A DNA stretch of 64,000 nt. Origin: Nocardiopsis_B sediminis (GTDB taxonomy: Bacteria > Actinomycetota > Actinomycetes > Streptosporangiales > Streptosporangiaceae). Both the position numbers and the translations under genes were made by a program. Under the pieces are notes generated by a model, which was given only the letters and a program-made list of their open reading frames with translations, was not told the origin of the DNA and did not search any database. Shown one piece after another: positions 42,880-49,918 of this stretch. Positions within the stretch are counted from its first letter, which is position 1; each line of letters begins with the position of its first letter. The stretch spans positions 62,001 through 126,000 of the forward strand of contig NZ_JBHSBH010000009.1 of assembly GCF_042650565.1 (NCBI RefSeq), written 5' to 3'.

Positions 42880-43545
42880 CTACACCGCGGCCTGGGCGTG
42901 CGGCGCGGCCGGAGGCGGGAGCACCGTGACCACCACGGTCGAGCCCACCTTGTCGTGGATGGTCTGCCGCTGGTCGTCCCACAGGGGCCACAGGATGTCC
43001 AGCAGGCCGATGACGCTGATCTGCCCGAGGACGGCGTACAACAGTTCACGCAGGAACGAGCGCCCCTTGGTGGGCGGCAGCCCGGTTTCGAGCGACACCA
43101 CCTGGATCTTCATCCAGCGCTTTCCGGGTGTCTGGCCGGTCCGGGCGTGGTGGAGCCACCGGTAGCAGAGGCCGAACGCGAAGGCGGCGAGGAACGACAC
43201 GATGCTGCCGATGATGAAGAGGACGGGCGGCCGCTCGGCGAACCCCACCGGGTCGATGAGGTAGGCCAGCCCGGCCGAACCCCCCATCCCGACAGCGAGG
43301 ATGGCGAGGATCACGAGGAAGACGATGAGGGCGTCGAGCAGCGCGGCGCCGGCGCGCGACGGCCAGTCCGCCAAGAGCCGGCCGTGGGGTGACATCGGCG
43401 GTCCCGGCGGTGCGTAGCCGGTGTAGGGGCCGTACCCGGGCGCCGCGGCGTACCCCGGTGCGTGACCGTATTCGGGTTGGCCCCCATATCCGTATTGGGG
43501 CTGGCCGTAGCCGGCCTGGGGGTCGTTCCACGCGGGGGTGCTCAT
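42880..43545 (-). CDS. RDD family membrane protein (3 of 3)
   Basis: A 221-residue RDD protein with a Tyr/Gly/Pro repeat-rich head (about 1-60; GYGQPQYGYGGQPEYGHAPGY) that could be a flexible interaction tail. RAGAALLDALIVFLVILAI holds the RDD Arg and Asp. HHARTGQTPGKRWMKIQVVSLETGLPPTKGRSFLRELLY and LWDDQRQTIHDKVGSTVV close it. It is the first gene of the three on the minus strand, with a GA-rich ribosome-binding site upstream of the ATG. Confidence 0.88.
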   Translation of the reverse strand: MSTPAWNDPQAGYGQPQYGYGGQPEYGHAPGYAAAPGYGPYTGYAPPGPPMSPHGRLLADWPSRAGAALLDALIVFLVILAILAVGMGGSAGLAYLIDPVGFAERPPVLFIIGSIVSFLAAFAFGLCYRWLHHARTGQTPGKRWMKIQVVSLETGLPPTKGRSFLRELLYAVLGQISVIGLLDILWPLWDDQRQTIHDKVGSTVVVTVLPPPAAPHAQAAV

Positions 43546-43687
43546 TGGGTCTCTTCTTCTCTGTGGCGGTCGGGCCCGAAGGGGCGGGCACCACCCATTC
43601 TCGGGCGCGGTGACCTGGCGGTCCAGCCCGGGGCCGCCTCCGGCCGTCCGGCCCGGCACGAGGAGGCATCGGCCCGCCCCGCACAAC

Positions 43688-43720
43688 GCGGAAGGGGTGG
43701 CTCCCGGCCACCCCTTCCGC
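43688..43720. terminator. Terminator of greA
   Basis: A perfect 14-bp stem, GCGGAAGGGGTGGC/GCCACCCCTTCCGC, with loop TCCCG, 16 nt beyond the greA stop on the minus strand. Confidence 0.85.
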
Positions 43721-43736
43721 GTCGTGTTGGGAGGGG

Positions 43737-44234
43737 TTATGCCCCGTAAGGTACGGCGTCGATGATCTCCACCCCTAGGCTGCGCCCGTTGGGCAGCTGG
43801 TAGCTGGTGGAATCGCCGATCTTCTTGCCGTTGATGGCACTGCCGAGCGGCGACTTGGGGGAGTAGACGTCGATCGGCGCCCCGCTCTCCTCGCGCGATG
43901 CGAGCAGGAAGGTCACCTCTTCGTCGTCGCCTTCGAACTTGATCGTCACGGTCATCCCCGGGCCGACGACCCCGGCCTTGCGCGGCGCCTCACCGACCCG
44001 CGCGTTGCGCAGGATGGTCTGGAGCTGGACGATCCGGGCCTCGATCTTGCCCTGTTCCTCCTTGGCGGCGTGGTAGCCGCCGTTCTCCTTGAGGTCGCCC
44101 TCCTCGCGGGCGGCTTCGATCTTCTCGGCGATCTCGATGCGACCAGGTCCCGTCAGGTGCTCCAGCTCCGCATTGAGCCGGTCATACGCCTCCTGGGTCA
44201 GCCAGGTGACGTTGTCATCGCGGGTCTCGGTCAC
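43737..44234 (-). CDS. greA: Transcription elongation factor GreA
   Basis: A 165-residue Gre factor of normal length. The N-terminal coiled coil carries the tip motif AREEGDLKENGGYHAAKEEQ, in which the acidic pair of DxxE rescues backtracked RNA polymerase by stimulating transcript cleavage. The C-terminal globular domain ends GKKIGDSTSYQLPNGRSLGVEI. GGGAG lies 5 nt before the GTG at 44234. It starts the block of gene order shared with Mycobacterium tuberculosis (greA, DUF4307, mca). Confidence 0.95.
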   Translation of the reverse strand: MTETRDDNVTWLTQEAYDRLNAELEHLTGPGRIEIAEKIEAAREEGDLKENGGYHAAKEEQGKIEARIVQLQTILRNARVGEAPRKAGVVGPGMTVTIKFEGDDEEVTFLLASREESGAPIDVYSPKSPLGSAINGKKIGDSTSYQLPNGRSLGVEIIDAVPYGA

Positions 44235-44469
44235 GGGAACTCCCTCGGTGCGTCTAGTGCCCGCGGCCATCAGGCGGCCGCGGATGAACTTACGAGAATA
44301 TCACCGAGCCCTTTTGACGGTACTGCCATGAAACCCGGTCCTCCCAGGCCGGACGCCCTGTGGGCGCGGGCGTGGCGGGGGCCGGGCTGCGGTGGCGGCC
44401 GTCGGGCTGCGGTACGTGGCGGTAGGGGGAGGGCCCTTGTCGGGCCCGGGCTCGGCTGGACTTCCGGAA

Positions 44470-44883
44470 CTACTTTGTCGAACCTTGTTCCCTGCACGAG
44501 GCCACTTGTACCGCCGAAGCCTCACGAATCGTCTCTACGGATGTCGTGACGTCCTGGATGCCCGCCTCGACCTCGACGCTCGTCTGGCCGACCTCGACGT
44601 GCTGGGCGTCGGTCGCGGTCACCAGGCACTCGACCGGCTCGCGGCTGTTGACCTGGAAGGTGATGGTGGCCTCGGCGTCGGAGAGCACCCGCCAGGCGAC
44701 CGTCTGCATGGAGACGCCGCCCGCCCCGCCGTAGCTCAGCAGCGCCGACCCCCAGCCGATGGCGACGACACCGGCGACCAGGACGCCGATGATGAAGATG
44801 ACCGGCTTGTTCCCGTGGCGGCGCTTCGCGCCCGGCGCCTGCTCCACGACGGGGGGCGGGACATCGGAAGGGCTCTCGGGCAT
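44470..44883 (-). CDS. DUF4307 membrane-anchored protein
   Basis: A 137-residue protein with a basic cytoplasmic head, one membrane segment (about 25-50: KPVIFIIGVLVAGVVAIGWGSALL) and an outer domain (VAWRVLSDAEATITFQVNSREPVECLVTATDAQHVEVGQTSV). This matches the DUF4307 protein found between greA and mca in many actinomycetes. Function is unknown. It is divergent from mca and upstream of greA on the same strand. Confidence 0.85.
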   Translation of the reverse strand: MPESPSDVPPPVVEQAPGAKRRHGNKPVIFIIGVLVAGVVAIGWGSALLSYGGAGGVSMQTVAWRVLSDAEATITFQVNSREPVECLVTATDAQHVEVGQTSVEVEAGIQDVTTSVETIREASAVQVASCREQGSTK

Positions 44884-45044
44884 GCGGGAATCTCCGAACG
44901 TGGTGGCTATGTTGTCTAAGATAGCTCCGTCCCGAGCGACCGCCGTTCCACCCCCGACCCTGTGGATGAGCCCAGGCAGGCGGCGCGGCGCTGACGCCGG
45001 AGCGGTCGAGTGCACATCCGTGACTATCCAAGGGGATCTGTCCG

Positions 45045-45923
45045 TTGTCCGAGCGCTTGCGGCTGATGGCCGTGCATGCCCACCCCGATGACGAATCCAG
45101 CAAGGGCGCAGCCACCATGGTGCGCTACGTGAGCGAAGGCGCCGACGTGCTCGTCGTCACGCTGACCGGCGGCGAGGCCGGGTCGATCCTCAACCCCGCG
45201 ATGGACCGGCCCGAGATCCTGGAGAACATCGCCGAGGTCCGCCGCAAGGAGATGGACGCCGCCCGCCGGATCCTGGGCGTCCGCCAGGAGTTCAGCGGCT
45301 TCGTCGACTCCGGCCTGCCCGAGGGCGACCCGCTGCCCCCGCTGCCCGACGGCTGCTTCGCCGTCCAGCCCCTCGACATCGCCTCGGAGCCGCTGGTCCG
45401 CTCGGTGCGGTCGTTCCGGCCGCACGTCATGCTCACCTACGACGAGCAGGGCGGCTACCCCCACCCTGACCACATCATGACCCACAAGGTCTCCGTCGAG
45501 GCGTTCGAGGCCGCGGGCGACCCCGAGCGCTACCCCGGCACCGGCGAGCCCTGGCAGCCCCTCAAGCTCTACTACCACGTGTCCTTCACGCGCGAGCGGT
45601 TCGACGCGATCGCCGCCCTGCTGGAGGAGCGCGACCTGGAGAACCCCTACGCCGAGTGGATCGAGCGGATGGGGGACCGTGAGCCCCCCAAGTGGGAGAT
45701 CACCACCCGGGTCCGCTGCGACGAGCACTTCGAGACCCGCGACCGCGCCCTCATCGCCCACGCCACCCAGATCGACCCCAACGGCTTCTGGTTCGCCGTC
45801 CCCATGGACATCCAGCGCGAGGCGTGGCCCACCGAGGACTACCACCTCGCCCGCTCGGTGATCGACACCGAGCTCCCTGAGGACGACCTCTTCGCGGGTA
45901 TCCGCGAGACGGTGAGAGCATGA
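45045..45923 (+). CDS. mca: Mycothiol S-conjugate amidase
   Basis: A 292-residue LmbE/PIG-L family amidase. The zinc site begins AVHAHPDDESSKG, with GGYPHPDHIMTH providing the third ligand. It cleaves mycothiol adducts of electrophiles and drugs to a mercapturic acid and GlcN-Ins in the cytoplasm. The related deacetylase MshB is excluded by the neighbourhood and by the QGGYPHPDH and WEITTRVRCDEHFETRD stretches. The TTG at 45045 is chosen because AAGGGGAT lies 8 nt upstream. The stop overlaps the next gene as ATGA. Confidence 0.93.
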   Translation: MSERLRLMAVHAHPDDESSKGAATMVRYVSEGADVLVVTLTGGEAGSILNPAMDRPEILENIAEVRRKEMDAARRILGVRQEFSGFVDSGLPEGDPLPPLPDGCFAVQPLDIASEPLVRSVRSFRPHVMLTYDEQGGYPHPDHIMTHKVSVEAFEAAGDPERYPGTGEPWQPLKLYYHVSFTRERFDAIAALLEERDLENPYAEWIERMGDREPPKWEITTRVRCDEHFETRDRALIAHATQIDPNGFWFAVPMDIQREAWPTEDYHLARSVIDTELPEDDLFAGIRETVRA

Positions 45924-46150
45924 GTGGTATGAACGCCGCTCTCGTCCTCGCCAACGCCGAGATCGCGACCGACACCGTGACCCCGGGGGTCCTGGGGTTC
46001 ATAGTCGTCGCGCTCATCGGCTACGCCCTCTATCTGCTGATGAAGAACATGGGCAAGCACCTGGCCGCCGTGAAGGAACGCGATTTCGACGGTGCGGGCA
46101 CCGGCACCACCACGGCCGCCGCCACCGGCACCGACACCCGCGACGAGTGA
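45920..46150 (+). CDS. Small single-span membrane protein downstream of mca
   Basis: A 76-residue protein with one membrane segment (about 22-41: GVLGFIVVALIGYALYLLM), then KNMGKHLAAVKERDF and a Thr/Ala-rich tail. It overlaps the mca stop by 4 nt, so it is translationally coupled. A similar small gene follows mca in mycobacteria and streptomycetes. Its role is unknown; it may localise or assist a membrane-side step of mycothiol detoxification. Confidence 0.8.
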   Translation: MSGMNAALVLANAEIATDTVTPGVLGFIVVALIGYALYLLMKNMGKHLAAVKERDFDGAGTGTTTAAATGTDTRDE

Positions 46151-46206
46151 GGACCGGCGGACCGCACGCCGCCGTGTCCCCGTCGCGGGCCCGCCCGCCC
46201 GCAACC

Positions 46207-46243
46207 GAGCCCCGGCACCGGGTTCCCGCCCCGGCCGGGGCTC
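46207..46243. terminator. Hairpin after the mca operon
   Basis: A perfect 10-bp stem, GAGCCCCGGC/GCCGGGGCTC, lies between the mca operon and the convergent vapC gene. Confidence 0.6.
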
Positions 46244-46285
46244 CGTGGCGTCCGCGCCGGCCACCCACTGGGGCGGAGGGGCGCT

Positions 46286-46687
46286 TCAGCCTGTGAGCAT
46301 CGTCGTGGGTTGCCCGGTATGCCGTGCGACCGTCTCGAAGTCACGGTCGCAGTGCAGCAGGCTGAGCCCTGACAGTTCGGCGACCGCGGCGACGAGAAGG
46401 TCGACCGGACCGGCGCTGCGGTGCTCGCCGTGATCGACAAGGGCCTGCTGGCCCTGGAGCGCTCGGCGGAAGGTGGTGTCCGGGATCGGAGCCCAGGCGT
46501 AGAAGCCGCTCAGGTACTGGTGCATCTGTTTGTGGTGCGCAGATGACCGTGCCGAGCGCAGGACCTCGATCTCTGTGATCTCGCACATGCCGACGAGCCC
46601 GGCGTCCAGCGCTTCGCCCCAGCCCCAGGTGTCCGCGCCGTGTTGCAAAAAGCGAGCCACCACTGAAGTGTCCGCCAGGTACTTCAC
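46286..46687 (-). CDS. vapC: VapC-type PIN-domain toxin (ribonuclease)
   Basis: A 133-residue PIN protein. It has the N-terminal LADTSVVARFL (first Asp), the Glu in ITEIEVLRSAR, VDLLVAAVAEL (third acidic site) and LLHCDRDFETVA (fourth), so the metal-binding quartet appears intact. VapC toxins cut specific RNAs, often initiator tRNA or rRNA. The GTG overlaps the antitoxin stop by 4 nt (GTGA), the usual translational coupling of vapBC. Confidence 0.9.
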   Translation of the reverse strand: MKYLADTSVVARFLQHGADTWGWGEALDAGLVGMCEITEIEVLRSARSSAHHKQMHQYLSGFYAWAPIPDTTFRRALQGQQALVDHGEHRSAGPVDLLVAAVAELSGLSLLHCDRDFETVARHTGQPTTMLTG

Positions 46688-46932
46688 GCAGCCCCACCCT
46701 GGTCGTCAACGGCGGTGGGGCCAGGGCGATACACGGCCTTGTCCGTCAGAGCGTCGAGGTCCAGGGCTTCGGCGGCGATGCCTTCTGCGGCCATGCGTGC
46801 TTCGTGGCGCTTGACACGGTCGCTGACCTCGCGCAGGGCCCGGTTGATGGTGTCCTTCTTCGTCTTGGTGCCGAACACATCCTGTGCTATGGCGAGTGCG
46901 TCTTCGTCGATCTCGACCAGCGTTTTGCCCAT
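46684..46932 (-). CDS. vapB: VapB-type antitoxin
   Basis: An 82-residue antitoxin. The N-terminal half (KTLVEIDEDALAIAQDVFGTKTKKDTINRALREVSDR) is a ribbon-helix-helix DNA-binding unit, and the acidic C-terminal tail would wrap the VapC active site. GGGGAGG lies 5 nt before the ATG. An inverted repeat just upstream is a likely operator for autoregulation by the VapBC complex. Confidence 0.88.
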   Translation of the reverse strand: MGKTLVEIDEDALAIAQDVFGTKTKKDTINRALREVSDRVKRHEARMAAEGIAAEALDLDALTDKAVYRPGPTAVDDQGGAA

Positions 46933-46948
46933 GAGGCCTCCCCGTGTG

Positions 46949-46974
46949 TATATCCAAAATCTATCATGGATATA
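46949..46974. promoter_or_regulatory. Inverted repeat upstream of vapBC, probable operator
   Basis: TATATCC and GGATATA are separated by 12 nt, 17-42 nt upstream of the vapB start, in an A/T-rich patch that stands out from the GC-rich surroundings and would also hold the -10 region. Confidence 0.7.
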
Positions 46975-47100
46975 TAGAGTGATGGCCTGCGGCGGGTGCG
47001 CATCGGCGGTCAGAACCGCTCCGCCGTCTCGTGCTCCGTCGCGCGCGCACGGAAGTGCGGTAGCCCCCGGGAGAGGGAGCCACCGCACGAGCCGGCTCCG

Positions 47101-47135
47101 GGACGACCCGCGGGAGGGGCGCCCGCAGGTCGTCC
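47101..47135 (-). terminator. Terminator of the beta-propeller gene
   Basis: GGACGACC pairs with GGTCGTCC, and the inner GCGGG with CCCGC, around an AGGGGCG loop; one C/A mismatch. It lies just beyond the stop of the minus-strand gene. Confidence 0.65.
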
Positions 47136-47152
47136 GGGGAACGGCCTCAGGC

Positions 47153-48226
47153 TCAGCCGGTCGCGACCGGGGTCAGGGTGAACCCGTCGTTGGGCTGGCC
47201 CGCGAGGAGGTCGGCCAGGCCGCCGCTGAGCGCGTAGGTGTCCCCGTCCGGTCCCGCGGTCACGTCGCTGGTGACGGGGTCCTCGACGGTACCGGTGGCC
47301 TCCACCGTGGCCTCGGTCCAGCCGTCGCCGGGCTCCACACGCTGGATCTGAGCGGGCTCACCGGAGAGCAGGCCGCTGCTGACCGCCGCGAGCGAGCCGT
47401 CCTCGAGTACCCGCACGCCGGCCATGGGGGCCGTCAGGGGCTCGGAGAGCTCCACCGGCTGCGCCTCCTCGGGGCTGTCGACGGGCACCCGCACCAGGGA
47501 GCCGTCGCCCATGCCGATGATCAGCTGGTCGCCCTCCACGTAGTCCACCGTGGACATGCCCACGCCGTCCAGGAAGTCGGGGATGTCCAGCGTGCCTTTG
47601 AGCAGGTCGCTCTGGAGGAAGATCTCGGCGCTGCCGTCGGGCGCGACGGCGAACACCGTCGGGGTCAGCTGGTCGACGGCGTAGACGGTGCCGTCGGGCG
47701 CCACCGTCACGTCGGCGATCAGGTGCTTCGTGCCGTCCTCGAAGAGCGGTCGCAGGTCGACGCACCAGTCCTGCTCCCCGGTCTCCAGGTCGTAGCTGCC
47801 CACACCGGCGTAGCCGAAGGGGTTGTCCTTGTCCGAACGGTCGGAGGTGCCGTAGTCCACATTGCTGACCAGGATGCGGTCGCGCTCGGAGTCGACCTGG
47901 ACGGCCTGCGCCGACACCAGCAGCGGGTCGTCGATGTGGGTGCGCACCTCTCCGTCCGGGCCGAAGGCGAAGACCTTGCCCTGGCTCAGCGAGCCGGCGT
48001 AGAACGTGTCCGACTCCGGGTCGTAGTCCAGCGAGTGCGGGAAGACGTTCGCGCCGTCGACCGCGATGGGGTCGGCCGTGGGCGTGTCCTCCTTGGGCTG
48101 CACGGTCGCGGGCTGCTCGGAGCCGGATCCGGCGGGGAGCATGGTCGCGGCCATCGCCGTCCCGGTGGCCACGGCGGCGACGGACACCGCACCGGCGATG
48201 ACGAACTTCAGCTTCGGCTTCTTCAT
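47153..48226 (-). CDS. Secreted ScyD/ScyE-like beta-propeller protein
   Basis: A 357-residue exported protein. A signal peptide (about 1-27, KKPKLKFVIAGAVSVAAVATGTAMA) precedes repeated blade-like units such as PHSLDYDPESDTFYAGSLSQGKVFAFGPDGEV, DVTVAPDGTVYAVDQLTPTVFAVAPDGSAEIF and GVRVLEDGSLAAVSSG. The shape is that of SMP-30/NHL-type propellers called ScyD/ScyE family in actinomycetes. No lipobox cysteine is present. Function is unknown. It is the middle of the insert that separates mca from the DUF255 gene. Confidence 0.8.
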   Translation of the reverse strand: MKKPKLKFVIAGAVSVAAVATGTAMAATMLPAGSGSEQPATVQPKEDTPTADPIAVDGANVFPHSLDYDPESDTFYAGSLSQGKVFAFGPDGEVRTHIDDPLLVSAQAVQVDSERDRILVSNVDYGTSDRSDKDNPFGYAGVGSYDLETGEQDWCVDLRPLFEDGTKHLIADVTVAPDGTVYAVDQLTPTVFAVAPDGSAEIFLQSDLLKGTLDIPDFLDGVGMSTVDYVEGDQLIIGMGDGSLVRVPVDSPEEAQPVELSEPLTAPMAGVRVLEDGSLAAVSSGLLSGEPAQIQRVEPGDGWTEATVEATGTVEDPVTSDVTAGPDGDTYALSGGLADLLAGQPNDGFTLTPVATG

Positions 48227-48283
48227 GGTCCTTGTTCCTCAGGGGTAGTGGGGGTGGCGTGTACTGCGGTCAGCCGTGGGGGG

Positions 48284-48559
48284 CTACTCGGTGGCGTCGC
48301 GTCCGAGCAGGGCGGCCAGCCGGTCGATCGCGGGGGCGCCTTCCGGAGCGGGGTCGGCGTCGAGTGCCGGCAGGGACGGCTCGGCCCCCATCACGACGGT
48401 GAAGGTGCGCTGCGCCGTCATCAGGTGGTCGACCAGCTGCCGGACGTTCCAGTCCGTGCAGGGCGTGGGTGCGCTCCACTGCCCGTCCTCCACGGCTTCG
48501 ACCAGGTGGCCGATGGTGTCGATGACCTCGGTGAAAGCCGTGACGGGTGTGGTGGGCAT
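48284..48559 (-). CDS. Short protein resembling the N-terminus of mycothiol-dependent maleylpyruvate isomerase-like (DinB superfamily) proteins
   Basis: A 91-residue protein. FTEVIDTIGHLVEAVEDGQWSAPTPCTDWNVRQLVDHLMTAQ is the classic start of TIGR03086/MDMPI proteins, with the metal His in DHL. Those proteins are normally about 190 residues with two further metal histidines. Here the frame stops after an Ala/Pro/Asp-rich tail, so the bundle is incomplete. It may be a remnant or a small stand-alone variant. GGAGG lies 7 nt before the ATG, so it is probably translated. Confidence 0.7.
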   Translation of the reverse strand: MPTTPVTAFTEVIDTIGHLVEAVEDGQWSAPTPCTDWNVRQLVDHLMTAQRTFTVVMGAEPSLPALDADPAPEGAPAIDRLAALLGRDATE

Positions 48560-48803
48560 GGGAAACCTCCAGTGGGAGTGAAAGGGGATGCTCATTCGCC
48601 CGCGTGCGGGCACCGGACGGGCGGTGCCGGCGGGCGGGGACACATGGGGGAGCAGGCATGGGTGACCGCGTCATCGGCGGCAGGAGGGCGCGCGTGACGA
48701 GACCCGTGGCGCTCCCTGCCGGCCTCGGGCCAGGGGCGCCGGGTTGGTGTTCAGGCGTGGTGCTGTGAGCGGACGGGGGTACTGCGGCGGCCGGACGGCC
48801 GGA

Positions 48804-49736
48804 TCAGCGGTGCACGGGCGGGACGCCGCACGCGGGCGTGTCGACGGCGGGGCGGTCGGTCGCGGGCGTGTCCGCAGCGGGCTCGAGGGGCTGGTTGAGC
48901 AGCCGTAGTGCCGCCTGGGCGGGGGAGCCGGGCTCCGCCGTCGTCACCACCAGCCGGACCCCCGGCTCCCGGGGCACCGGGATCGAGTGCTGGAGCACGT
49001 CCAGCTCCCCGACCATCGGATGGCGCATCCGGTACTCGGCCATGTCCCAGCCGCGCACCCGGTGCTCGGCCCACAGTTTGGCGAACTGCGGGCTGTGCAT
49101 CGTCAACTCGCCGATGAGGGAGGCCAGCCGGGGGTCGTCCGGATATTCGCCGACCGCCTGCCGCAGCTTGCCCACCACGTCCCGTGCCTTCCTGGGCCAG
49201 TCCACGTACAGGTCCCGCGTGTGGGCGTCCAGGAACACCAGCCGGGCGGTGTTGGGCCGCGTGGCCTTGCGATCCGGGCTGTCCGGGGCCAGGTGCCCGG
49301 CGAACAGCGCATGCCCGGCGCGGTTCCACCCCAGGACGTCCGAGCGCCGGCCGAGGACGACCACCGGTGAGTCCCCCATGGCGTCCACCAGCTGGCGCAC
49401 CGCCGGGGTGACGCGCTCGGCGGGGAGCCTGCGGCGGCTCTGCCGGGCGTCACCGGACAGGGTGTGCAGGTGGCGCCGCTCCGCGTCGTCCAGCCGCAGA
49501 GCCGCGGCCAGCGCGTCGAGGACCTGCGGCGAGGCGTTGAGCGACTGCCCCTGCTCCAGCCGGATGTAGTAGGCCACGCTGACACCGGCCAGCCGGGCCA
49601 GTTCCTCGCGCCGCAGCCCCGGCACCCGGCGCCGGTCGCCGTAGTCCCGCAGCCCCACGTCCGCCGGCTTCAGCTGTGCCCGGCGCGTGGACAGGAACTC
49701 GCCGAGGAGGGACTTTCCGTGCGTTGTCTCGTCCAT
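48804..49736 (-). CDS. XRE-family regulator with MmyB-like ligand-binding domain
   Basis: A 310-residue regulator. An N-terminal helix-turn-helix (about 10-85: FLSTRRAQLKPADVGL, VPGLRREELARLAGVSVAYYIRLEQGQ) is followed by the MmyB/MLTR ligand-binding domain with VLGRRSDVLGWNRAGHALFA, RDLYVDWPRKARDVVGKLR and WAEHRVRG. The combination is very common in actinomycetes and often controls an adjacent oxidoreductase; none is adjacent here. It is divergent from the DUF255 protein gene. A Pro/Ala-rich tail closes it. Confidence 0.9.
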   Translation of the reverse strand: MDETTHGKSLLGEFLSTRRAQLKPADVGLRDYGDRRRVPGLRREELARLAGVSVAYYIRLEQGQSLNASPQVLDALAAALRLDDAERRHLHTLSGDARQSRRRLPAERVTPAVRQLVDAMGDSPVVVLGRRSDVLGWNRAGHALFAGHLAPDSPDRKATRPNTARLVFLDAHTRDLYVDWPRKARDVVGKLRQAVGEYPDDPRLASLIGELTMHSPQFAKLWAEHRVRGWDMAEYRMRHPMVGELDVLQHSIPVPREPGVRLVVTTAEPGSPAQAALRLLNQPLEPAADTPATDRPAVDTPACGVPPVHR

Positions 49737-49918
49737 GCGACCGATTATGGTCAGGCCCGCCGGGTTTAGCCTGTCCCTGCGAGTAGCAGACACGGAAGCG
49801 GTCCCGCCTCCACACCGGCCTGCGGAGGCACGAAGCGCCCGCGGCCGTCCGGGTCCCGGTTGTCCACAGCCCGTGGATCGGCTGGTGTCAGGCAGGTGCG
49901 CTCGGGCAGAGTGGTGGT

